Positions 1-6,363 of a stretch of 64,000 nucleotides of DNA are shown here, one piece after another. The notes below the pieces were generated by a model, which was not told where the DNA came from, ran no database searches, and worked only from the letters and a program-made list of their open reading frames with translations. The DNA is from Cytophagales bacterium (lineage in GTDB: Bacteria > Bacteroidota > Bacteroidia > Cytophagales > Cyclobacteriaceae). Within the stretch, counting starts at the first letter, position 1. Each line of letters starts with the position of its first letter. The stretch is taken from assembly GCA_025359125.1 (NCBI GenBank), contig JANYHI010000046.1, forward strand, positions 62,001-126,000. Reading direction: 5' to 3'. Both the position numbers and the translations under genes were made by a program.

Positions 1-840
1 CAAAAATGTGGCAAGGCTTTTTCTTCTACAATACCTCCTGCAATCCTAAATACATCAACTGTATTTGATGACACAGGTTTAAAAATATCTTGGCAACAAG
101 ATCCATTGTTCAAAGCAAGTGAATATAATTTGTTAAGATCCTTTCAAGGAAAGTTTGATTCATTTGCCAAGTCAACCACCACTAGTTATTTAGATCCTGC
201 CTATATCACGGGCTTGGGTTTATGTTATAAAATAAATTATGTAGACCCTTGCGCAAATACGAGTCCACAAAGTTTGCCCATTTGCCCGGTAGAACTTCAA
301 GGAAATATCAATGACGAAAATAAAGTTTCACTTTCGTGGAATGCTTATACCGGATGGAATATGGGCGTTAAAAATTACGTTTTAGAAAAGTTTGATAAAA
401 ATGGGGTGCTCGTTAACACCATCGACTTGGGTATCAGTTTAACGTATGCAGAGACTGTTGCCGATCTGCAAAATCAAATTGTCTCTTATAAAATTACTGC
501 TAAGCCAAATGAGGCAGGAGTTACTACTTCTATCTCAAATAAGATTACGCTTATGAAGAACATCAATTTATTTTACCCCACCGCATTTACCCCTGACGGT
601 AAACCTCCTATAGCCAATGAAACATTTACAGTAAAAGGACAATTTATAACTAAGTTAGAGTTATCCGTTTTTGATCGGTGGGGAACGCTTATTTATTATA
701 CAGATAAGAACGAACCTTGGGATGGAAATTTAGCCGGTCAACCAATGCCCATTTCTACCTATGTGTGGACGGCCAACATCATCGACATGTCAGGAAAATC
801 TTATCATAGAAGTGGCACGGTAGTGCTGATGAGAAAGTAA
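1..840 (+). CDS. C-terminal part of a large T9SS cargo protein with type B (gliding-motility-type) sorting domain
   Basis: The reading frame is open from the first base of the window, so the 5' end is missing and no start can be named. The visible 279 residues hold a fibronectin/Ig-like stretch with the pattern of a repeat module (LQGNINDENKVSLSWNAY around residues 98-115), then about 85 residues starting FYPTAFTPDG. This end segment, with the FDRWG and PWDG motifs and a final strand ending in VVLMRK, is the classic CHU_C / gliding-motility-associated C-terminal domain that directs Bacteroidota proteins through the type IX secretion system. The protein is therefore likely exported and attached to, or released from, the cell surface. 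What its N-terminal part does cannot be seen here. There is no obvious terminator before the next gene. Confidence 0.88.
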   Translation, partial: QKCGKAFSSTIPPAILNTSTVFDDTGLKISWQQDPLFKASEYNLLRSFQGKFDSFAKSTTTSYLDPAYITGLGLCYKINYVDPCANTSPQSLPICPVELQGNINDENKVSLSWNAYTGWNMGVKNYVLEKFDKNGVLVNTIDLGISLTYAETVADLQNQIVSYKITAKPNEAGVTTSISNKITLMKNINLFYPTAFTPDGKPPIANETFTVKGQFITKLELSVFDRWGTLIYYTDKNEPWDGNLAGQPMPISTYVWTANIIDMSGKSYHRSGTVVLMRK

Positions 841-897
841 TTCTCGATTAACGCTTTACAAATTATTGCCTACGTATGATTAAGAACTGTTAAACAG

Positions 898-905
898 TAA
901 CTTTG
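898..905 (+). promoter_or_regulatory. Candidate -7 promoter box for ebfC
   Basis: TAACTTTG fits the Bacteroidota -7 consensus TAnnTTTG and ends 21 bases before the ATG at 927. No clear -33 TTTG is seen at the expected distance. Its presence argues against the TTG at 903 as the start codon. Confidence 0.4.
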
Positions 906-926
906 TCCTTCTTAAAATCTGACAGT

Positions 927-1262
927 ATGTTTGACATGATGAAAATGATGGGCAAAATGAAGGAGGTGCAAACCCGCCTAAAAGAAGCTCAAGACAGTTT
1001 AGTGAAAATTACTGCCACTGGAGAATCGGGAGGCGGGATGGTGAAAGCAACTGTGAACGGAAAAAAACAATTAGTGTATTTAGATATTGATGAAACGATA
1101 TTAAAATCAACTGATAAAGTATTGGTTCAGGATTTGGTGATTGCGGCTGTTAATACCGCTACTGAAAAGGCAGAAGTATTGGCTAAAGAAGAGTTAAAGA
1201 AAAGCACCGAAGGATTATTGCCAAACATTCCTGGAATGGATCTTAGTAGCCTAATGGGATGA
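927..1262 (+). CDS. ebfC: YbaB/EbfC family nucleoid-associated protein
   Basis: This is a 111-residue protein beginning MFDMMKMMGKMKEVQ, the typical methionine-rich amphipathic first helix of the YbaB/EbfC family. The central GGMVKATVNGKKQLVYLDID strand region and the C-terminal helix rich in Lys and Glu also fit. Family members are small dimers that bind DNA and associate with the nucleoid; in many bacteria they sit beside dnaX and recR, but not here. A TTG start at 903 would add eight residues but overlaps the candidate -7 box, so ATG 927 is preferred. The stop codon overlaps the next gene's start (ATGA), which suggests translational coupling with the glycosyltransferase. Confidence 0.92.
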   Translation: MFDMMKMMGKMKEVQTRLKEAQDSLVKITATGESGGGMVKATVNGKKQLVYLDIDETILKSTDKVLVQDLVIAAVNTATEKAEVLAKEELKKSTEGLLPNIPGMDLSSLMG

Positions 1263-2275
1263 CGGAAGTAGCAGTCGTCATTCTTAATTTTAATGGTCAG
1301 AAATTTCTGAAACAATTTTTACCTGCAGTAATGCAACACAGTACGGGCGCAGATATTTTTGTGGCAGATAATGGATCGACTGATGGTTCGGTTGACTTTG
1401 TTCTAGAGAATTTTCCTCAAATACGATTAATTCAAATAAAAGAAAACAAAGGTTTTTGTGGAGGATATAATACGGCATTAAAAAAAATTGAGGCTACCTA
1501 CTATGTGCTTTTGAATTCTGATATTGAAGTTACAGCTAACTGGATTACTCCAGTAATTCAATTATTTAAATCAGATCTTTCCATTGGAGCGATTCAGCCC
1601 AAAATTCTTTCTTACAGAAATCAAACAGAGTTTGAATATGCAGGTGCGGGCGGAGGATGGTTGGATAGTTTAGGATATCCATTTTGCCGGGGTAGGATTT
1701 TTAATTCACTTGAAAAAGATACAGGGCAATATAATGACGCATCGCCCATATTTTGGGCAACAGGGGCATGCCATTTTGTTCGATCAGAATTATACCATCG
1801 ATTAAATGGCTTAGATGAAGATTACTTCGCCCACATGGAAGAAATAGATTTTTGCTGGCGCTTGCAGCGGGCAGGGTATAAAATCTATTATCAAGGTGAA
1901 AGTACCGTTTATCATGTGGGGGGAGGAACCCTTTCTGCGGTTAGCCCACGGAAGACTTATCTAAATTTCAGAAATGGGCTTAGTTTGATATTCAAGCACC
2001 TGCCTATGCAGCAACTGATTTGGAAGTTGCCATTGAGAATGATGTTGGATTGGGCTGCCGCCATTAAATTTCTTTTTCAGCCTTCGCACAGAGATGCACT
2101 GGCTGTTCTAAAAGCTCACCTACATTTTTTAGGTAGCCTGCCAAACGAATCGCGAAAGCGTAAAAAACTGGCGCAGACTTTTACTAACTTTTCAGTAGAA
2201 CAACTATATCCTAGGTTCTTGGTAGTAGACTACTTTCTGTTAGGCAATAAAAGTTTTCAGAAATTAAGATTTTAG
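1259..2275 (+). CDS. Glycosyltransferase family 2 protein
   Basis: The 338-residue protein starts with the GT-A fold nucleotide-binding strand (VAVVILNFNG, residues 4-13), followed by DNGSTDG at 37-43 and the metal-binding region NSD at 86-88. A GLDEDYFAHMEEIDFCWR segment near residues 185-202 matches the acidic acceptor/catalytic region of rhamnosyl- and related GT2 enzymes. The C-terminal third is basic with hydrophobic stretches, suggesting contact with the inner face of the membrane. It probably transfers a sugar from a nucleotide-sugar donor during surface polysaccharide or glycoconjugate synthesis; donor and acceptor cannot be predicted. It overlaps ebfC by 4 bases and its end overlaps the convergent pspC gene by 4 bases, so there is no room for a terminator hairpin. 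Confidence 0.9.
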   Translation: MTEVAVVILNFNGQKFLKQFLPAVMQHSTGADIFVADNGSTDGSVDFVLENFPQIRLIQIKENKGFCGGYNTALKKIEATYYVLLNSDIEVTANWITPVIQLFKSDLSIGAIQPKILSYRNQTEFEYAGAGGGWLDSLGYPFCRGRIFNSLEKDTGQYNDASPIFWATGACHFVRSELYHRLNGLDEDYFAHMEEIDFCWRLQRAGYKIYYQGESTVYHVGGGTLSAVSPRKTYLNFRNGLSLIFKHLPMQQLIWKLPLRMMLDWAAAIKFLFQPSHRDALAVLKAHLHFLGSLPNESRKRKKLAQTFTNFSVEQLYPRFLVVDYFLLGNKSFQKLRF

Positions 2276-2496
2276 AAATCCCAGATGGTACTTCTTTTTC
2301 TAAGATGGCCTCTCATGTTAAGTACAAATGCCAAAGACAAGTAAATGATGATTGGAGATCCGAGCGTTAGAAAGGATGTATAAATAAAGAAAAGTCGGAT
2401 GGAGGAGGTAGCAATCCCCATTTTTTCGCCCAAAGCCGCACACACACCAAATGCATAGCGCTCAAAAAAATCCTTAATTCTATCAACGAATATCAT
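2272..2496 (-). CDS. PspC domain small membrane protein
   Basis: The 74-residue protein has the PspC layout: a short amphipathic start (MIFVDRIKDFFERYAFGVCAALGEKMGI) followed by one hydrophobic membrane segment (about residues 34-58) and a basic tail. PspC proteins are envelope-stress-related inner membrane proteins; in Bacteroidota single-domain forms are common and their role is not well defined. It reads toward the glycosyltransferase with overlapping ends. The next gene upstream on this strand is distant, so it is probably monocistronic. The 189-base gap to the lipoprotein at 2686 must hold both divergent promoters; no clear box is visible. Confidence 0.85.
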   Translation of the reverse strand: MIFVDRIKDFFERYAFGVCAALGEKMGIATSSIRLFFIYTSFLTLGSPIIIYLSLAFVLNMRGHLRKRSTIWDF

Positions 2497-2685
2497 AATG
2501 TATAAAAATGCGGCTTTTTATCTTTCAAAACGACTTTTAAACGATAAAATCCAATAACAATGCAAATATAAGTTCTCAGCACGCCCTTTAATACGTCTAA
2601 TTTCCCATTTTTTTGAGTATCATTGCAAAAAAATGGTTCGGGCTTATAAATACCCTTCCTAACAAAAGACACTAACACCAAATCC

Positions 2686-4455
2686 ATGAGAAAATTAGTT
2701 TATTCATTGCTCATCATCGGAACTTTAACTGTTACAAGTTGCACGCTTCCGCAGATGATTAAAGCGGCAAAAAATCAAAAGCTTGAAATCAAGCCAAATC
2801 CGTTGGAAGTTCACAAAGACACAGTCAATTTTGATTTGTCTGGTAACCTTCCTGTAAAGTTGCTAAAGAAAGGTACCGTTTACACTATTAATACTTTTTA
2901 TAAGTATGGAGATAACGAACTAGCACTACCATCATTGCCTTTAAAAGCAGAAGATTATCCTAACAGTGCAAAAGAAGAAACTAAGGTATCTAAAGCTTTT
3001 ATGTTCCCTTACAAGGATGCTTATAAAACAGGTACTATAGAAATACAAGGCGTTGCTTCAAAAGGCACCAAGTCTAAGCCAACACCAAGAATGGCTTATG
3101 CAACGGGTATTATTACTACTTCGAAGTTAGTTCAGAATTCATACTATGCTGCGTTTGCGGGACATAGCTACAATAATCAGGAGGAACTTGTTCCGGTTGT
3201 TATCCCTAATTTTATTTTCGAAAGAGGAAAATCTGTATTGCGCACTTCTGAGACAAAGTCTGAAAAAGGAAAGCAGTTAGATGCATTTATTGCTTCTAAA
3301 AACGTAACCCGCACGGTAACCATCACTGGTACCCACTCGCCTGAAGGTTTGGAGCGCATTAACAGCAAATTATCTGAAGAGCGTGCTGCTGCGATTGAGA
3401 AATTCTATCGTGCAGAAATGAAGAAGTATGACTACAAAGATGTAGCTGATCAAATTAAATTTATTTTGAAACCTATCGTTGACGATTGGTCAGAATTTAA
3501 AACTGCTTTAGCTACTTACGAAGGTATTTCTGCTGACGATAAAGCTGCTTACTTAAATGTGGTTAATAACGGTGCTGCTTTTGAAGAGCAAGAAAAACAA
3601 TTGAAGAAGTTAGCTTCTTACAATAAGGTTTTCAAAGATATTTATCCAGGATTGCGTGCTGCTAAAACCGAAATTTTGACTATTAAGGTTAAGAAGACAG
3701 ACGCTGAAATCTCTGTGTTATCAAAGCAAATGACAACCGGACAAGCGGGAGCAGATGCACTTACTTTTGATGAATTGATGTATGCGGCTACTTTGACTCC
3801 TTCATTAGAAGAGAAAACAGCTATCTATGAGGTCGCTACTAAAAAAGGTACTGACTGGGCAGCTCACAATAACATAGGAGCTGCTTACTTACAAGCTGTG
3901 ATTGAGAACCCGGCAAAGACAGATATGATAGACAAAGCTGCCGCTCAATTAGAAATTGCTGCCAAGTTGAATCCATCGCCTGAAGTACATGCAAACCTTG
4001 CCACCGTAAGCTTAATGAAGGGCAATCCTTACAAAGCTTATAGCCACGCAAAAGCTGCTCTAAATGGAGCTAGTAATGATGTAACACGTGGTGTAAACGG
4101 TGTGAAAGGAGCCTGTGAGATTTATATGGCAAACTACGGAGCGGCTGTAACTTCAACTTCTTCATCTGCAGATACACATGTTAATCTTTTCAATAAAGGA
4201 TTAGCTCAGCTTTTAAATAAAGATTTCAGCAATGCTTCTTCTTCTTTTGCAGAGGCAATTCGCAAAAATTCTAACTACGCAATTGCTTATTATGGAGCTG
4301 CTGTTGCAGCTGCTCGCTCTGGTAACGGAGAAAGCGTTGTTAGCAACCTTGTAAGTGCTGTTAAGATTGATGCAGGCCTTAAAGAGAAAGCTTTAACAGA
4401 TCTTGAGTTTGCTAAGTTTAATACAACCGATGCATTCCGTAATGCTTTAAAATAA
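2686..4455 (+). CDS. Outer-membrane lipoprotein with central OmpA-like domain and C-terminal TPR repeats
   Basis: The 589-residue protein has a lipoprotein signal ending at Cys19 (TLTVTSC). Residues 30-170 form a beta-rich domain. At about 180-250 there is an OmpA-C-like segment: a strand with FIFERGKSVLR, then the helix and ITGTHSPEGLERINSKLSEERA, which resembles the peptidoglycan-binding OmpA core (GhTSpeG...N..LSerRA). The last 200 residues contain tetratricopeptide-like helices (AHNNIGAAYLQAV, EVHANLATVSLMKG, NKGLAQLLNKDFSNASSSF). The order, with the OmpA-like core in the middle and TPRs at the end, differs from PorE-type T9SS proteins. A role in tethering the outer membrane to peptidoglycan or scaffolding an envelope complex is inferred. 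A strong terminator follows, so it is probably transcribed alone. Confidence 0.75.
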   Translation: MRKLVYSLLIIGTLTVTSCTLPQMIKAAKNQKLEIKPNPLEVHKDTVNFDLSGNLPVKLLKKGTVYTINTFYKYGDNELALPSLPLKAEDYPNSAKEETKVSKAFMFPYKDAYKTGTIEIQGVASKGTKSKPTPRMAYATGIITTSKLVQNSYYAAFAGHSYNNQEELVPVVIPNFIFERGKSVLRTSETKSEKGKQLDAFIASKNVTRTVTITGTHSPEGLERINSKLSEERAAAIEKFYRAEMKKYDYKDVADQIKFILKPIVDDWSEFKTALATYEGISADDKAAYLNVVNNGAAFEEQEKQLKKLASYNKVFKDIYPGLRAAKTEILTIKVKKTDAEISVLSKQMTTGQAGADALTFDELMYAATLTPSLEEKTAIYEVATKKGTDWAAHNNIGAAYLQAVIENPAKTDMIDKAAAQLEIAAKLNPSPEVHANLATVSLMKGNPYKAYSHAKAALNGASNDVTRGVNGVKGACEIYMANYGAAVTSTSSSADTHVNLFNKGLAQLLNKDFSNASSSFAEAIRKNSNYAIAYYGAAVAAARSGNGESVVSNLVSAVKIDAGLKEKALTDLEFAKFNTTDAFRNALK

Positions 4456-4480
4456 GCCGAAAGGATTCTAGAATTATAAA

Positions 4481-4516
4481 AAGCCCCCGTCAGTTACTGT
4501 CGGGGGCTTTTGTTTT
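4481..4516 (+). terminator. Rho-independent terminator
   Basis: AAGCCCCCG (4481-4489) pairs with CGGGGGCTT (4501-4509), followed by a T-rich tract. It lies 26 bases after the stop codon of the OmpA/TPR lipoprotein gene. Confidence 0.9.
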
Positions 4517-4613
4517 AAGTTATCATATAAAAATTAAGGTAAAAGTTTTCATTCTGACAGCGTTGCCATTAATTTTACAAACGTCATTTATAGAAATCTT
4601 TAATTAAATCCAT

Positions 4614-5594
4614 ATGAGGGAAATTCAGTTCAGGGAAGCACTTCGCGAGGCTATGCAAGAAGAGATGAGGAGAGATCCGTCAGTATTTTTGATGGGCGAG
4701 GAGGTAGCTGAATACAATGGAGCTTATAAGGTAAGCCAAGGCATGTTGGATGAGTTTGGCGCTAAAAGAGTAATTGATACACCCATTGCTGAGCTTGGAT
4801 TTGGTGGAGTAGGTGTAGGAGCAGCTATGAATGGCATTCGCCCGATTATTGAATTTATGACATTCAACTTTTCGTTGGTAGCCATCGACCAGATAATCAA
4901 TTCGGCAGCTAAAATGCTTTCTATGTCGGGCGGACAATTTAATATTCCCATTGTTTTTAGAGGGCCGACTGGCAATGCAGGAATGTTGAGTTCTCAACAT
5001 TCGCAAAATTTTGAAAACTGGTTTGCCAACACCCCTGGGTTGAAGGTGGTGGTTCCATTTACACCCTATGATGCAAAGGGTTTGTTGAAGACTGCCATTC
5101 GCGATAACGACCCGGTTATTTTTATGGAATCGGAAATGATGTATGGCGATAAGGGAGAAGTGCCTACCGAAGAATATTTAATTCCGATTGGCGTGGCCGA
5201 TATTAAAAGACCCGGTAGCGATGTAACGATCGTATCCTTTGGTAAAATCATGAAAGTGGTTTTAGCTGCCGCTATTGAGTTAGAGAAAGAAGGGATTTCT
5301 GTTGAAGTAATTGACTTGAGGTCAGTTCGCCCGATTGATTATGCAACAGTGGTTGAGTCAGTAAAGAAAACCAACAGGCTTGTTATTGTAGAGGAAGCTT
5401 GGCCGTTGGCTGCTATCTCTTCAGAAATTACCTATCATGTGCAGAAGCATGCTTTTGATTATTTAGATGCTCCTATTCATCGCATCAATAGCTTAGATGT
5501 GCCGCTGCCCTATGCACCTACATTGATTGATGCCATTTTGCCAAACGTAGCCAGAACGGTGAAAGCAGTAAAGGCTGTGATGTACAGAGACTAA
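4614..5594 (+). CDS. pdhB: Pyruvate dehydrogenase E1 component, beta subunit
   Basis: The 326-residue protein is a full-length E1-beta subunit of the heterotetrameric 2-oxoacid dehydrogenase type. It has the N-terminal pyrimidine-binding domain with MGEEVAEYNGAYKVSQG, VIDTPIAELGFGGVGVGAA and the SSQHSQ region near residues 128-133, then the C-terminal transketolase domain (VTIVSFGKIM, IDLRSVRPID, VEEAWP, DVPLPYAPTL). With the alpha subunit and E2/E3 it converts pyruvate, CoA and NAD+ to acetyl-CoA. The E1-alpha, E2 and E3 genes are not adjacent, which is usual in Bacteroidota. The start ATG at 4614 gives the standard N-terminus MREIQFREALREAM. Its stop codon lies three bases from the stop of the convergent phosphoesterase, with a palindromic repeat between them. 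Confidence 0.95.
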   Translation: MREIQFREALREAMQEEMRRDPSVFLMGEEVAEYNGAYKVSQGMLDEFGAKRVIDTPIAELGFGGVGVGAAMNGIRPIIEFMTFNFSLVAIDQIINSAAKMLSMSGGQFNIPIVFRGPTGNAGMLSSQHSQNFENWFANTPGLKVVVPFTPYDAKGLLKTAIRDNDPVIFMESEMMYGDKGEVPTEEYLIPIGVADIKRPGSDVTIVSFGKIMKVVLAAAIELEKEGISVEVIDLRSVRPIDYATVVESVKKTNRLVIVEEAWPLAAISSEITYHVQKHAFDYLDAPIHRINSLDVPLPYAPTLIDAILPNVARTVKAVKAVMYRD

Positions 5595-5633
5595 ACCTCA
5601 ACCCCTGCCCCCTTCTCCACAAGAGAAGGGGTT
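5595..5633. repeat. GC-rich palindromic dispersed repeat (copy R1)
   Basis: CCCCTTCTC (5609-5617) and GAGAAGGGG (5623-5631) form a 9-bp hairpin, preceded by CCTCAACCCCTG. The same architecture (CCTCACCCC lead, then a CCCCTCTC/GAGAGGGG hairpin) recurs three times inside leuS at 7259-7291, 7315-7349 and 7736-7773. Read on the minus strand, this copy encodes the last 11 residues and the stop codon of the phosphoesterase gene. Confidence 0.85.
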
Positions 5634-6134
5634 AAATTTTCCTCTTTTACCGAGTTCAATCACTTCCATGTTTTTGATTTCCTTGTGGAGGATTTCAAAA
5701 CGAATAATGGTTTTCATAGAATGAAACCCATGATTTCCGGCAGCACCCGGATTTAGGTAAAGCATATTTTGGTAGCGCTCATCTTTTTTAATTCTGAGAA
5801 TATGCGAGTGGCCGCAAATAAAAATATTTGGAATTTTTGATTGTAGTATCTTTTTGATTCTTGGGTTGTAGTTGGGAGGCGCTCCGCCAATGTGTGTCAT
5901 CCAAATGCTAAGACCTTCGCATTCAAACCATACATCTTCGGCAAACCTAAGTTGCATTTCTTTGTCATCGATGTTGCCATAAACAGCTCGAAGCGGTTTG
6001 AATTTTTCAAGTTGATCGGCCACTGATTTTTCTCCAATGTCGCCAGCGTGCCATACTTCATCACAATTTTTAAAGTAGTCGAATACTTTTGGATCGAGAT
6101 GGCTGTGCGTGTCAGAGAGGAGTCCTATTTTCAT
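5598..6134 (-). CDS. YfcE/MJ0936-type metallophosphoesterase
   Basis: The 178-residue protein carries all motifs of a small calcineurin-fold phosphoesterase: D8 and H10 (SDTHSH), D32 (HAGDIGE), N54 (YGNID), H81 and the GHSH motif with H109/H111. These residues hold a binuclear metal centre. Family members hydrolyse phosphodiesters in the cytoplasm; the physiological substrate is rarely known. The C-terminus is odd: the last 11 residues (from NPFSCG) and the stop codon come from a palindromic repeat rather than from family sequence, so the native protein probably ended a little earlier and was extended by repeat insertion. No partner gene on this strand is close enough for an operon. Confidence 0.9.
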   Translation of the reverse strand: MKIGLLSDTHSHLDPKVFDYFKNCDEVWHAGDIGEKSVADQLEKFKPLRAVYGNIDDKEMQLRFAEDVWFECEGLSIWMTHIGGAPPNYNPRIKKILQSKIPNIFICGHSHILRIKKDERYQNMLYLNPGAAGNHGFHSMKTIIRFEILHKEIKNMEVIELGKRGKFNPFSCGEGGRG

Positions 6135-6181
6135 GAGAGACTAAAAGTATAAAATGAGTACCATTTTACAACGTGGGATTT

Positions 6182-6259
6182 GCGGCCGGGATAGAGCGCA
6201 TGTTTGAGCCCGAAATGGCAAGTGGGTAAGGTGGCGAGTAGCGATAGCCCGCGAGCCGC
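6182..6259 (+). ncRNA. Candidate structured RNA (Flavo-1-like) upstream of leuS
   Basis: GCGGC (6182-6186) pairs with GCCGC (6255-6259) and CGGG (6187-6190) pairs with CCCG (6248-6251, ATAGCCCG). The loops between them are near-symmetrical (ATAGA and ATAG), and a further GCG...GCG-containing region lies inside. The arrangement GGGAU-A-GAGCG ... AGCGAUAGCCC resembles, from memory, the Flavo-1 RNA motif common in Bacteroidota intergenic regions. The stretch is far more GC-rich than its surroundings and has no convincing protein-coding content. The Flavo-1 assignment needs a covariance-model search; the pairing itself is plainly visible. Confidence 0.45.
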
Positions 6260-6327
6260 CAAAATTGCATTCTTAAACCACTTAGTACTGAGTTTGAAAT
6301 GGGGGTGGCGCTTTGCCCTCTTTGGCT

Positions 6328-6335
6328 TATTTTTG
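6328..6335 (+). promoter_or_regulatory. Candidate -7 promoter box for leuS
   Basis: TATTTTTG fits TAnnTTTG and ends 28 bases before ATG 6364. If used, transcription starts near 6340, downstream of the candidate RNA structure. Confidence 0.35.
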
Positions 6336-6363
6336 CAGTTCGAATTTTTTAGAAAAAGTTATT

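Noticed and set aside
2493-2687. 64-codon minus-strand frame between pspC and the OmpA/TPR lipoprotein
   Set aside because: No domain, signal peptide or membrane pattern; it fills a divergent promoter gap exactly and ends on the neighbouring start codon.
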